Source: Leptoclinus maculatus
Taxonomy: Eukaryota > Chordata > Actinopteri > Perciformes > Stichaeidae
Length of the DNA: 64,000 bases
Assembly (NCBI GenBank): GCA_032191485.1
Contig: JAVDOI010000003.1
Coordinates: forward strand, 19,322,149-19,386,148
Direction: 5' to 3'
Below are positions 25,201 to 38,182 of the stretch, piece by piece; position 1 is the first letter of the stretch; each line of letters starts with the position of its first letter. Position numbers and translations under genes: made by a program. Below the pieces are notes generated by a model. The model was not told the origin of the DNA. It was given only the letters and a program-made list of their open reading frames with translations, and did not search any database.

Positions 25201-27767
25201 GATCCTTGTTCGTAGAGTTTTGACAGAACGAGTTTCTCCACCCCGAACACAACTCCATCTTTACAGTGGATAGCTATGGCCGTGCTACACACACACACAC
25301 ACACACTTAGATGTGTTAGTAGTAGTAGTAGTAGGAGGAGGAGTGTAGTAGGAGTGTTGTAGGAGGAGTGTAGTAGTAAGAGTATAGTAGTAAGAGTGTA
25401 GTAGTAGGAGAGTGTAGTAGGAATGTAGTAGTAGGAGTGTGGTAGTAGGAGTGTTGTAGGAGGAGTGTAGTAGTAAGAGTGTAGTAGTAAGAGTGTAGTA
25501 GTAGGAGTGTAGTAGTAGGAGTGTAGTAGTAGGAGTGTAGTAGTAGAAGTGTAGTAGGAGAGTGTAGTAGGAGAGCGTAGTAGGAGAGCGTAGTAGGAGA
25601 GTGTAGTAGGAGAGTGTAGTAGGAGAGTGTAGTAGGAATGTAGTAGTAGGAGTGTAGTAGTAGGAGGAGTGTAGCAGTAGGAGGAGGAGTGTGGTAGTAG
25701 GAGGAGGAGTGTGGTAGTAGGAGGAGGAGTGTAGCGGTAGGAGGAGGAGTGTAGCGGTAGTAGGAGGAGGAGTGTAGCAGTAGTAGGAGGAGAAGTGTAG
25801 CAGTAGGAGGAGTCTAGCAGTAGGGGGAGGAGTCTAGCAGTAGTGGGAGGAGTCTAGCAGTAGGAGGAGGAGTCTAGCAGTAGGAGTGTAGTAGAGTGGG
25901 TTTCACCTTTGCGTACTTCTCAGCTTCCTGTCTCACATCTTCAGGAATCAGTTGATGTCGTCCGTTCGTCACTGAGAGAAAAAAAAAGATTTACTGTCAA
26001 TCAATCAGACAGACGTGCGAGCGAGGTGTGTGAGAGACAGAGGGAATTGAGTTCAGCTCAGGGATTGGTTAGACAGCCAAGAGGAATTGACATCACAGGA
26101 ATTCAGCCCAATTAGCAAAACTCTGTCTCTCATCATTCCGTCCCTGCTGACATCTCTATATGCGTGTGTGTGTGTGTGTGTGGTTACAATGCCGATGTGT
26201 CTGTCGATGTTGAAGATACGTTTGTTAGATCCTTGTTCGTAGAGTTTTGACAGAACGAGTTTCTCCACCCCGAACACAACTCCATCTTTACAGTGGATAG
26301 CTATGGCCGTGCTACACACACACACACACACACACACTTAGATGTGTTAGTAGTAGTAGTAGTAGGAGGAGGAGTGTAGTAGGAGGAGTGTAGTAGTAAG
26401 AGTGTAGTAGTAGGAATGTAGTAGTAGGAGTGTAGTAGTAGGAGTGTAGTAGTAGTAGGAGGAGGAGTGTGGTAGTAGGAGGAGGAGTGTAGCAGTATGA
26501 GTGTAGCAGTAGTAGGAGGAGGAGTGTAGGAGTCTAGCAGTAGTAGGAGGAGTCTAGCAGTAGTAGGAGGAGTCTAGCAGTAGTAGGAGGAGTCTAGCAG
26601 TAGTAGGAGGAGTCTAGCAGTAGGAGGAGGAGTCTAGCAGTAGGAGGAGGAGTCTAGCAGTAGTAGGAGGAGTCTAGCAGTAGGAGTGTAGTAGAGTGTG
26701 TTTCACCTTTGCGTACTTCTCAGATTCCTGTCTCACATCTTCAGGAATCAGTTGATGTCGTCCGTTCGTCACTGAGAGAAAAAAAAAGATTCACTGTCAA
26801 TCAATCAGACAGACGTGCGAGTGAGGTGTGTGAGAGACAGAGGGAATTGAGTTCAGCTCAGGGATTGGTCAGACAGCCAAGATTGACATCACAGGAATTC
26901 AGCCCAATTTGCGAAACTCTGTCTCTCATCATTCCGTCCCTGCTGACATCTCTATATGCGCGTGTGTGTGTGGTTACAATGCCGATGTGTCTGTCGATGT
27001 TGAAGATACGTTTGTTAGATCCTTGTTCGTAGAGTTTTGACAGAACGAGTTTCTCCACCCCGAACACAACTCCATCTTTACAGTGGATAGCTATGGCCGT
27101 GCTACACACACACACACACACACTTAGATGTGTTAGTAGTAGTAGTAGTAGGAGGAGGAGTGTAGTAGGAGTGTTGTAGGAGGAGTGTAGTAGTAAGAGT
27201 ATAGTAGTAAGAGTGTAGTAGTAGGAGAGTGTAGTAGGAATGTAGTAGTAGGAGTGTGGTAGTAGGAGTGTTGTAGGAGGAGTGTAGTAGTAAGAGTGTA
27301 GTAGTAAGAGTGTAGTAGTAGGAGTGTAGTAGTAGGAGTGTAGTAGTAGAAGTGTAGTAGGAGAAGTGTAGTAGGAGAGTGTAGTAGGAGAGCGTAGTAG
27401 GAGAGCGTAGTAGGAGAGTGTAGTAGGAGAGTGTAGTAGGAGAGTGTAGTAGGAGAGTGTAGTAGGAGAGTGTAGTAGGAATGTAGTAGTAGGAGTGTAG
27501 TAGTAGGAGGAGTGTAGCAGTAGGAGGAGGAGTGTGGTAGTAGGAGGAGGAGTGTGGTAGTAGGAGGAGGAGTGTAGCGGTAGGAGGAGGAGTGTAGCGG
27601 TAGTAGGAGGAGGAGTGTAGCAGTAGTAGGAGGAGAAGTGTAGCAGTAGTAGGAGGAGTCTAGCAGTAGTAGGAGGAGTCTAGCAGTAGGAGGAGGAGTC
27701 TAGCAGTAGTGGGAGGAGTCTAGCAGTAGTAGGAGGAGTCTAGCAGTAGGAGTGTAGTGTGTTTCAC
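22258..27767. repeat. Higher-order dimers of the array (three copies of about 1.8 kb)
   Basis: Units repeat as type L2 then I: 787+1,057, 788+1,017 and 800+1,061 bp. Another dimer is at 35543-37346 (787+1,017). L2 differs from L1 by AGATTTACTG versus AGATTCACTG beside the exon 10 acceptor and AGCAAAAC versus AGCGAAAC in the intron piece. I units have CAGATTCC in exon 10 (Ala to Ser in coding sense), AAGATTGACATC and AATTTGCG. Confidence 0.88.
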
Positions 27768-30700
27768 CTTTGCGTACTTCTCAGCTTCCTGTCTCACATC
27801 TTCAGGAATCAGTTGATGTCGTCCGTTCGTCACTGAGAGAAAAAAAAAGATTCACTGTCAATCAATCAGACAGACGTGCGAGCGAGGTGTGTGAGAGACA
27901 GAGGGAATTGAGTTCAGCTCAGGGATTGGTCAGACAGCCAAGAGGAATTGACATCACAGGAATTCAGCCCAATTAGCGAAACTCTGTCTCTCATCATTCC
28001 GTCCCTGCTGACATCTCTATATGCGTGTGTGGTTACAATGCCGATGTGTCTGTCGATGTTGAAGATACGTTTGTTAGATCCTTGTTCGTAGAGTTTTGAC
28101 AGAACGAGTTTCTCCACCCCGAACACAACTCCATCTTTACAGTGGATAGCTATGGCCGTGCTACACACACACACACACTTAGATGTGTTAGTAGTAGTAG
28201 TAGGAGGAGTGTAGTAGTAAGAGTGTAGTAGTAGGAGTGTAGTAGGAATGTAGTAGGAGTGTAGTAGTAGTAGGAGGAGGAGTGTGGTAGTAGGAGGAGG
28301 AGTGTAGCAGTATGAGTGTAGCAGTAGTAGGAGGAGGAGTGTAGCAGTAGTAGGAGGAGGAGTGTAGGAGTCTAGCAGTAGTAGGAGGAGTCTAGCAGTA
28401 GTAGGAGGAGTCTAGCAGTAGGAGGAGGAGTCTAGCAGTAGGAGGAGGAGTCTAGCAGTAGTAGGAGGAGTCTAGCAGTCGGAGTGTAGTAGAGTGTGTT
28501 TCACCTTTGCGTACTTCTCAGATTCCTGTCTCACATCTTCAGGAATCAGTTGATGTCGTCCGTTCGTCACTGAGAGAAAAAAAAAGATTCACTGTCAATC
28601 AATCAGACAGACGTGCGAGTGAGGTGTGTGAGAGACAGAGGGAATTGAGTTCAGCTCAGGGATTGGTCAGACAGCCAAGATTGACATCACAGGAATTCAG
28701 CCCAATTTGCGAAACTCTGTCTCTCATCATTCCGTCCCTGCTGACATCTCTATATGCGCGTGTGTGTGTGGTTACAATGCCGATGTGTCTGTCGATGTTG
28801 AAGATACGTTTGTTAGATCCTTGTTCGTAGAGTTTTGACAGAACGAGTTTCTCCACCCCGAACACAACTCCATCTTTACAGTGGATAGCTATGGCCGTGC
28901 TACACACACACACACACACACACACTTAGATGTGTTAGTAGTAGTAGTAGTAGGAGGAGGAGTGTAGTAGGAGGAGTGTAGTAGTAAGAGTGTAGTAGTA
29001 GGAATGTAGTAGTAGGAGTGTAGTAGTAGGAGTGTAGTAGTAGTAGGAGGAGGAGTGTGGTAGTAGGAGGAGGAGTGTAGCAGTATGAGTGTAGCAGTAG
29101 TAGGAGGAGGAGTGTAGCAGTAGTAGGAGGAGGAGTGTAGGAGTCTAGCAGTAGTAGGAGGAGTCTAGCAGTAGTAGGAGGAGTCTAGCAGTAGTAGGAG
29201 GAGTCTAGCAGTAGTAGGAGGAGTCTAGCAGTAGGAGGAGGAGTCTAGCAGTAGGAGGAGGAGTCTAGCAGTAGTAGGAGGAGTCTAGCAGTAGGAGTGT
29301 AGTAGAGTGTGTTTCACCTTTGCGTACTTCTCAGATTCCTGTCTCACATCTTCAGGAATCAGTTGATGTCGTCCGTTCGTCACTGAGAGAAAAAAAAAGA
29401 TTCACTGTCAATCAATCAGACAGACGTGCGAGTGAGGTGTGTGAGAGACAGAGGGAATTGAGTTCAGCTCAGGGATTGGTCAGACAGCCAAGATTGACAT
29501 CACAGGAATTCAGCCCAATTTGCGAAACTCTGTCTCTCATCATTCCGTCCCTGCTGACATCTCTATATGCGCGTGTGTGTGTGGTTACAATGCCGATGTG
29601 TCTGTCGATGTTGAAGATACGTTTGTTAGATCCTTGTTCGTAGAGTTTTGACAGAACGAGTTTCTCCACCCCGAACACAACTCCATCTTTACAGTGGATA
29701 GCTATGGCCGTGCTACACACACACACACACACACTTAGATGTGTTAGTAGTAGTAGTAGTAGGAGGAGGAGTGTAGTAGGAGTGTTGTAGGAGGAGTGTA
29801 GTAGTAAGAGTATAGTAGTAAGAGTGTAGTAGTAGGAGAGTGTAGTAGGAATGTAGTAGTAGGAGTGTGGTAGTAGGAGTGTTGTAGGAGGAGTGTAGTA
29901 GTAAGAGTGTAGTAGTAAGAGTGTAGTAGTAGGAGTGTAGTAGTAGGAGTGTAGTAGTAGGAGTGTAGTAGTAGAAGTGTAGTAGGAGAGTGTAGTAGGA
30001 GAGCGTAGTAGGAGAGCGTAGTAGGAGAGTGTAGTAGGAGAGTGTAGTAGGAGAGTGTAGTAGGAGAGTGTAGTAGGAATGTAGTAGTAGGAGTGTAGTA
30101 GTAGGAGGAGTGTAGCAGTAGGAGGAGGAGTGTGGTAGTAGGAGGAGGAGTGTGGTAGTAGGAGGAGGAGTGTAGCGGTAGGAGGAGGAGTGTAGCGGTA
30201 GTAGGAGGAGGAGTGTAGCAGTAGTAGGAGGAGAAGTGTAGCAGTAGTAGGAGGAGTCTAGCAGTAGTAGGAGGAGTCTAGCAGTAGGAGGAGGAGTCTA
30301 GCAGTAGTGGGAGGAGTCTAGCAGTAGTAGGAGGAGTCTAGCAGTAGGAGTGTAGTGTGTTTCACCTTTGCGTACTTCTCAGCTTCCTGTCTCACATCTT
30401 CAGGAATCAGTTGATGTCGTCCGTTCGTCACTGAGAGAAAAAAAAAGATTCACTGTCAATCAATCAGACAGACGTGCGAGCGAGGTGTGTGAGAGACAGA
30501 GGGAATTGAGTTCAGCTCAGGGATTGGTCAGACAGCCAAGAGGAATTGACATCACAGGAATTCAGCCCAATTAGCGAAACTCTGTCTCTCATCATTCCGT
30601 CCCTGCTGACATCTCTATATGCGTGTGTGGTTACAATGCCGATGTGTCTGTCGATGTTGAAGATACGTTTGTTAGATCCTTGTTCGTAGAGTTTTGACAG

Positions 30701-33700
30701 AACGAGTTTCTCCACCCCGAACACAACTCCATCTTTACAGTGGATAGCTATGGCCGTGCTACACACACACACACACTTAGATGTGTTAGTAGTAGTAGTA
30801 GGAGGAGTGTAGTAGTAAGAGTGTAGTAGTAGGAGTGTAGTAGGAATGTAGTAGGAGTGTAGTAGTAGTAGGAGGAGGAGTGTGGTAGTAGGAGGAGGAG
30901 TGTAGCAGTATGAGTGTAGCAGTAGTAGGAGGAGGAGTGTAGCAGTAGTAGGAGGAGGAGTGTAGGAGTCTAGCAGTAGTAGGAGGAGTCTAGCAGTAGT
31001 AGGAGGAGTCTAGCAGTAGGAGGAGGAGTCTAGCAGTAGGAGGAGGAGTCTAGCAGTAGTAGGAGGAGTCTAGCAGTCGGAGTGTAGTAGAGTGTGTTTC
31101 ACCTTTGCGTACTTCTCAGATTCCTGTCTCACATCTTCAGGAATCAGTTGATGTCGTCCGTTCGTCACTGAGAGAAAAAAAAAGATTCACTGTCAATCAA
31201 TCAGACAGACGTGCGAGTGAGGTGTGTGAGAGACAGAGGGAATTGAGTTCAGCTCAGGGATTGGTCAGACAGCCAAGATTGACATCACAGGAATTCAGCC
31301 CAATTTGCGAAACTCTGTCTCTCATCATTCCGTCCCTGCTGACATCTCTATATGCGCGTGTGTGTGTGGTTACAATGCCGATGTGTCTGTCGATGTTGAA
31401 GATACGTTTGTTAGATCCTTGTTCGTAGAGTTTTGACAGAACGAGTTTCTCCACCCCGAACACAACTCCATCTTTACAGTGGATAGCTATGGCCGTGCTA
31501 CACACACACACACACACACACACTTAGATGTGTTAGTAGTAGTAGTAGTAGGAGGAGGAGTGTAGTAGGAGGAGTGTAGTAGTAAGAGTGTAGTAGTAGG
31601 AATGTAGTAGTAGGAGTGTAGTAGTAGGAGTGTAGTAGTAGTAGGAGGAGGAGTGTGGTAGTAGGAGGAGGAGTGTAGCAGTATGAGTGTAGCAGTAGTA
31701 GGAGGAGGAGTGTAGCAGTAGTAGGAGGAGGAGTGTAGGAGTCTAGCAGTAGTAGGAGGAGTCTAGCAGTAGTAGGAGGAGTCTAGCAGTAGTAGGAGGA
31801 GTCTAGCAGTAGTAGGAGGAGTCTAGCAGGAGGAGGAGGAGTCTAGCAGTAGGAGGAGGAGTCTAGCAGTAGTAGGAGGAGTCTAGCAGTAGGAGTGTAG
31901 TAGAGTGTGTTTCACCTTTGCGTACTTCTCAGATTCCTGTCTCACATCTTCAGGAATCAGTTGATGTCGTCCGTTCGTCACTGAGAGAAAAAAAAAGATT
32001 CACTGTCAATCAATCAGACAGACGTGCGAGTGAGGTGTGTGAGAGACAGAGGGAATTGAGTTCAGCTCAGGGATTGGTCAGACAGCCAAGATTGACATCA
32101 CAGGAATTCAGCCCAATTTGCGAAACTCTGTCTCTCATCATTCCGTCCCTGCTGACATCTCTATATGCGCGTGTGTGTGTGGTTACAATGCCGATGTGTC
32201 TGTCGATGTTGAAGATACGTTTGTTAGATCCTTGTTCGTAGAGTTTTGACAGAACGAGTTTCTCCACCCCGAACACAACTCCATCTTTACAGTGGATAGC
32301 TATGGCCGTGCTACACACACACACACACACACTTAGATGTGTTAGTAGTAGTAGTAGTAGGAGGAGGAGTGTAGTAGGAGTGTTGTAGGAGGAGTGTAGT
32401 AGTAAGAGTATAGTAGTAAGAGTGTAGTAGTAGGAGAGTGTAGTAGGAATGTAGTAGTAGGAGTGTGGTAGTAGGAGTGTTGTAGGAGGAGTGTAGTAGT
32501 AAGAGTGTAGTAGTAAGAGTGTAGTAGTAGGAGTGTAGTAGTAGGAGTGTAGTAGTAGGAGTGTAGTAGTAGAAGTGTAGTAGGAGAGTGTAGTAGGAGA
32601 GCGTAGTAGGAGAGCGTAGTAGGAGAGTGTAGTAGGAGAGTGTAGTAGGAGAGTGTAGTAGGAGAGTGTAGTAGGAATGTAGTAGTAGGAGTGTAGTAGT
32701 AGGAGGAGTGTAGCAGTAGGAGGAGGAGTGTGGTAGTAGGAGGAGGAGTGTGGTAGTAGGAGGAGGAGTGTAGCGGTAGGAGGAGGAGTGTAGCGGTAGT
32801 AGGAGGAGGAGTGTAGCAGTAGTAGGAGGAGAAGTGTAGCAGTAGTAGGAGGAGTCTAGCAGTAGTAGGAGGAGTCTAGCAGTAGGAGGAGGAGTCTAGC
32901 AGTAGTGGGAGGAGTCTAGCAGTAGTAGGAGGAGTCTAGCAGTAGGAGTGTAGTGTGTTTCACCTTTGCGTACTTCTCAGCTTCCTGTCTCACATCTTCA
33001 GGAATCAGTTGATGTCGTCCGTTCGTCACTGAGAGAAAAAAAAAGATTCACTGTCAATCAATCAGACAGACGTGCGAGCGAGGTGTGTGAGAGACAGAGG
33101 GAATTGAGTTCAGCTCAGGGATTGGTCAGACAGCCAAGAGGAATTGACATCACAGGAATTCAGCCCAATTAGCGAAACTCTGTCTCTCATCATTCCGTCC
33201 CTGCTGACATCTCTATATGCGTGTGTGGTTACAATGCCGATGTGTCTGTCGATGTTGAAGATACGTTTGTTAGATCCTTGTTCGTAGAGTTTTGACAGAA
33301 CGAGTTTCTCCACCCCGAACACAACTCCATCTTTACAGTGGATAGCTATGGCCGTGCTACACACACACACACACTTAGATGTGTTAGTAGTAGTAGTAGG
33401 AGGAGTGTAGTAGTAAGAGTGTAGTAGTAGGAGTGTAGTAGGAATGTAGTAGGAGTGTAGTAGTAGTAGGAGGAGGAGTGTGGTAGTAGGAGGAGGAGGA
33501 GTGTAGCAGTATGAGTGTAGCAGTAGTAGGAGGAGGAGTGTAGCAGTAGTAGGAGGAGGAGTGTAGGAGTCTAGCAGTAGTAGGAGGAGTCTAGCAGTAG
33601 TAGGAGGAGTCTAGCAGTAGGAGGAGGAGTCTAGCAGTAGGAGGAGGAGTCTAGCAGTAGTAGGAGGAGTCTAGCAGTCGGAGTGTAGTAGAGTGTGTTT

Positions 33701-35542
33701 CACCTTTGCGTACTTCTCAGATTCCTGTCTCACATCTTCAGGAATCAGTTGATGTCGTCCGTTCGTCACTGAGAGAAAAAAAAAGATTCACTGTCAATCA
33801 ATCAGACAGACGTGCGAGTGAGGTGTGTGAGAGACAGAGGGAATTGAGTTCAGCTCAGGGATTGGTCAGACAGCCAAGATTGACATCACAGGAATTCAGC
33901 CCAATTTGCGAAACTCTGTCTCTCATCATTCCGTCCCTGCTGACATCTCTATATGCGCGTGTGTGTGTGGTTACAATGCCGATGTGTCTGTCGATGTTGA
34001 AGATACGTTTGTTAGATCCTTGTTCGTAGAGTTTTGACAGAACGAGTTTCTCCACCCCGAACACAACTCCATCTTTACAGTGGATAGCTATGGCCGTGCT
34101 ACACACACACACACACACACACACACTTAGATGTGTTAGTAGTAGTAGTAGGAGGAGGAGTGTAGTAGGAGGAGTGTAGTAGTAAGAGTGTAGTAGTAGG
34201 AGTGTAGTAGGAATGTAGTAGTAGGAGTGTAGTAGTAGTAGGAGGAGGAGTGTGGTAGTAGTAGGAGGAGTGTAGCAGTATGAGTGTAGCAGTAGTAGGA
34301 GGAGGAGTGTAGCAGTAGTAGGAGGAGGAGTGTAGGAGTCTAGCAGTAGTAGGAGGAGTCTAGCAGTAGTAGGAGGAGTCTAGCAGTAGTAGGAGGAGTC
34401 TAGCAGTAGTAGGAGGAGTCTAGCAGTAGGAGGAGGAGTCTAGCAGTAGGAGGAGGAGTCTAGCAGTAGTAGGAGGAGTCTAGCAGTAGGAGTGTAGTAG
34501 AGTGTGTTTCACCTTTGCGTACTTCTCAGATTCCTGTCTCACATCTTCAGGAATCAGTTGATGTCGTCCGTTCGTCACTGAGAGAAAAAAAAAGATTCAC
34601 TGTCAATCAATCAGACAGACGTGCGAGTGAGGTGTGTGAGAGACAGAGGGAATTGAGTTCAGCTCAGGGATTGGTCAGACAGCCAAGATTGACATCACAG
34701 GAATTCAGCCCAATTTGCGAAACTCTGTCTCTCATCATTCCGTCCCTGCTGACATCTCTATATGCGCGTGTGTGTGTGGTTACAATGCCGATGTGTCTGT
34801 CGATGTTGAAGATACGTTTGTTAGATCCTTGTTCGTAGAGTTTTGACAGAACGAGTTTCTCCACCCCGAACACAACTCCATCTTTACAGTGGATAGCTAT
34901 GGCCGTGCTACACACACACACACACACACTTAGATGTGTTAGTAGTAGTAGTAGTAGGAGGAGGAGTGTAGTAGGAGTGTTGTAGGAGGAGTGTAGTAGT
35001 AAGAGTATAGTAGTAAGAGTGTAGTAGTAGGAGAGTGTAGTAGGAATGTAGTAGTAGGAGTGTGGTAGTAGGAGTGTTGTAGGAGGAGTGTAGTAGTAAG
35101 AGTGTAGTAGTAAGAGTGTAGTAGTAGGAGTGTAGTAGTAGGAGTGTAGTAGTAGGAGTGTAGTAGTAGAAGTGTAGTAGGAGAGTGTAGTAGGAGAGCG
35201 TAGTAGGAGAGCGTAGTAGGAGAGTGTAGTAGGAGAGTGTAGTAGGAGAGTGTAGTAGGAGAGTGTAGTAGGAATGTAGTAGTAGGAGTGTAGTAGTAGG
35301 AGGAGTGTAGCAGTAGGAGGAGGAGTGTGGTAGTAGGAGGAGGAGTGTGGTAGTAGGAGGAGGAGTGTAGCGGTAGGAGGAGGAGTGTAGCGGTAGTAGG
35401 AGGAGGAGTGTAGCAGTAGTAGGAGGAGAAGTGTAGCAGTAGGAGGAGTCTAGCAGTAGGGGGAGGAGTCTAGCAGTAGTGGGAGGAGTCTAGCAGTAGG
35501 AGGAGGAGTCTAGCAGTAGGAGTGTAGTAGAGTGGGTTTCAC
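27768..35542. repeat. Higher-order trimers of the array (three copies of about 2.6 kb)
   Basis: Units repeat as type L1, I, I with lengths 737, 813 and 1,048 bp (sum 2,598) from 27768 and again from 30366, then 740, 809 and 1,030 bp from 32964. An earlier trimer lies at 19693-22257. The first two are almost identical by eye; one visible difference is AGTCTAGCAGGAGG near 31826 where its counterpart has AGTCTAGCAGTAGG. Confidence 0.9.
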
Positions 35543-37745
35543 CTTTGCGTACTTCTCAGCTTCCTGTCTCACATCTTCAGGAATCAGTTGATGTCGTCCG
35601 TTCGTCACTGAGAGAAAAAAAAAGATTTACTGTCAATCAATCAGACAGACGTGCGAGCGAGGTGTGTGAGAGACAGAGGGAATTGAGTTCAGCTCAGGGA
35701 TTGGTCAGACAGCCAAGAGGAATTGACATCACAGGAATTCAGCCCAATTAGCAAAACTCTGTCTCTCATCATTCCGTCCCTGCTGACATCTCTATATGCG
35801 TGTGTGTGTGTGTGTGTGGTTACAATGCCGATGTGTCTGTCGATGTTGAAGATACGTTTGTTAGATCCTTGTTCGTAGAGTTTTGACAGAACGAGTTTCT
35901 CCACCCCGAACACAACTCCATCTTTACAGTGGATAGCTATGGCCGTGCTACACACACACACACTTAGATGTGTTAGTAGTAGTAGTAGGAGGAGGAGTGT
36001 AGTAGGAGGAGTGTAGTAGTAAGAGTGTAGTAGTAGGAGTGTAGTAGGAATGTAGTAGTAGGAGTGTAGTAGTAGTAGGAGGAGGAGTGTGGTAGTAGGA
36101 GGAGGAGTGTAGCAGTATGAGTGTAGCAGTAGTAGGAGGAGGAGTGTAGCAGTAGTAGGAGGAGGAGTGTAGGAGTCTAGCAGTAGTAGGAGGAGTCTAG
36201 CAGTAGTAGGAGGAGTCTAGCAGTAGTAGGAGGAGTCTAGCAGTAGTAGGAGGAGTCTAGCAGTAGGAGGAGGAGTCTAGCAGTAGGAGGAGGAGTCTAG
36301 CAGTAGGAGTGTAGTAGAGTGTGTTTCACCTTTGCGTACTTCTCAGATTCCTGTCTCACATCTTCAGGAATCAGTTGATGTCGTCCGTTCGTCACTGAGA
36401 GAAAAAAAAAGATTCACTGTCAATCAATCAGACAGACGTGCGAGTGAGGTGTGTGAGAGACAGAGGGAATTGAGTTCAGCTCAGGGATTGGTCAGACAGC
36501 CAAGATTGACATCACAGGAATTCAGCCCAATTTGCGAAACTCTGTCTCTCATCATTCCGTCCCTGCTGACATCTCTATATGCGCGTGTGTGTGTGGTTAC
36601 AATGCCGATGTGTCTGTCGATGTTGAAGATACGTTTGTTAGATCCTTGTTCGTAGAGTTTTGACAGAACGAGTTTCTCCACCCCGAACACAACTCCATCT
36701 TTACAGTGGATAGCTATGGCCGTGCTACACACACACACACACACACTTAGATGTGTTAGTAGTAGTAGTAGTAGGAGGAGGAGTGTAGTAGGAGTGTTGT
36801 AGGAGGAGTGTAGTAGTAAGAGTATAGTAGTAAGAGTGTAGTAGTAGGAGAGTGTAGTAGGAATGTAGTAGTAGGAGTGTGGTAGTAGGAGTGTTGTAGG
36901 AGGAGTGTAGTAGTAAGAGTGTAGTAGTAAGAGTGTAGTAGTAGGAGTGTAGTAGTAGGAGTGTAGTAGTAGGAGTGTAGTAGTAGAAGTGTAGTAGGAG
37001 AGTGTAGTAGGAGAGCGTAGTAGGAGAGCGTAGTAGGAGAGTGTAGTAGGAGAGTGTAGTAGGAGAGTGTAGTAGGAATGTAGTAGTAGGAGTGTAGTAG
37101 TAGGAGGAGTGTAGCAGTAGGAGGAGGAGTGTGGTAGTAGGAGGAGGAGTGTGGTAGTAGGAGGAGGAGTGTAGCGGTAGGAGGAGGAGTGTAGCGGTAG
37201 TAGGAGGAGGAGTGTAGCAGTAGTAGGAGGAGAAGTGTAGCAGTAGGAGGAGTCTAGCAGTAGGGGGAGGAGTCTAGCAGTAGTGGGAGGAGTCTAGCAG
37301 TAGGAGGAGGAGTCTAGCAGTAGGAGTGTAGTAGAGTGGGTTTCACCTTTGCGTACTTCTCAGCTTCCTGTCTCACATCTTCAGGAATCAGTTGATGTCG
37401 TCCGTTCGTCACTGAGAGAAAAAAAAAGATTTACTGTCAATCAATCAGACAGACGTGCGAGCGAGGTGTGTGAGAGACAGAGGGAATTGAGTTCAGCTCA
37501 GGGATTGGTCAGACAGCCAAGAGGAATTGACATCACAGGAATTCAGCCCAATTAGCAAAACTCTGTCTCTCATCATTCCGTCCCTGCTGACATCTCTATA
37601 TGCGTGTGTGTGTGTGGTTACAATGCCGATGTGTCTGTCGATGTTGAAGATACGTTTGTTAGATCCTTGTTCGTAGAGTTTTGACAGAACGAGTTTCTCC
37701 ACCCCGAACACAACTCCATCTTTACAGTGGATAGCTATGGCCGTG

Positions 37746-37781
<36 letters not shown>

Positions 37782-38182
37782 AGATGTGTTAGTAGTAGTA
37801 GTAGGAGGAGGAGTGTAGTAGGAGGAGTGTAGTAGTAAGAGTGTAGTAGTAGGAGTGTAGTAGGAATGTAGTAGTAGGAGTGTAGTAGTAGTAGGAGGAG
37901 GAGTGTGGTAGTAGGAGGAGGAGTGTAGCAGTATGAGTGTAGCAGTAGTAGGAGGAGTGTAGCAGTAGTAGGAGGAGGAGTGTAGGAGTCTAGCAGTAGT
38001 AGGAGGAGTCTAGCAGTAGTAGGAGGAGTCTAGCAGTAGTAGGAGGAGTCTAGCAGTAGGAGGAGGAGTCTAGCAGTAGGAGGAGGAGTCTAGCAGTAGG
38101 GGGAGGAGTCTAGCAGTAGTGGGAGGAGTCTAGCAGTAGGAGGAGGAGTCTAGCAGTAGGAGTGTAGTAGAGTGTGTTTCAC

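Noticed and set aside
19839..37777. Repeated minus-strand frames of 86-94 codons as small proteasome-like proteins
   Set aside because: They read from a CA run through exon 3 into intron without a credible start. They are exon fragments, not genes.
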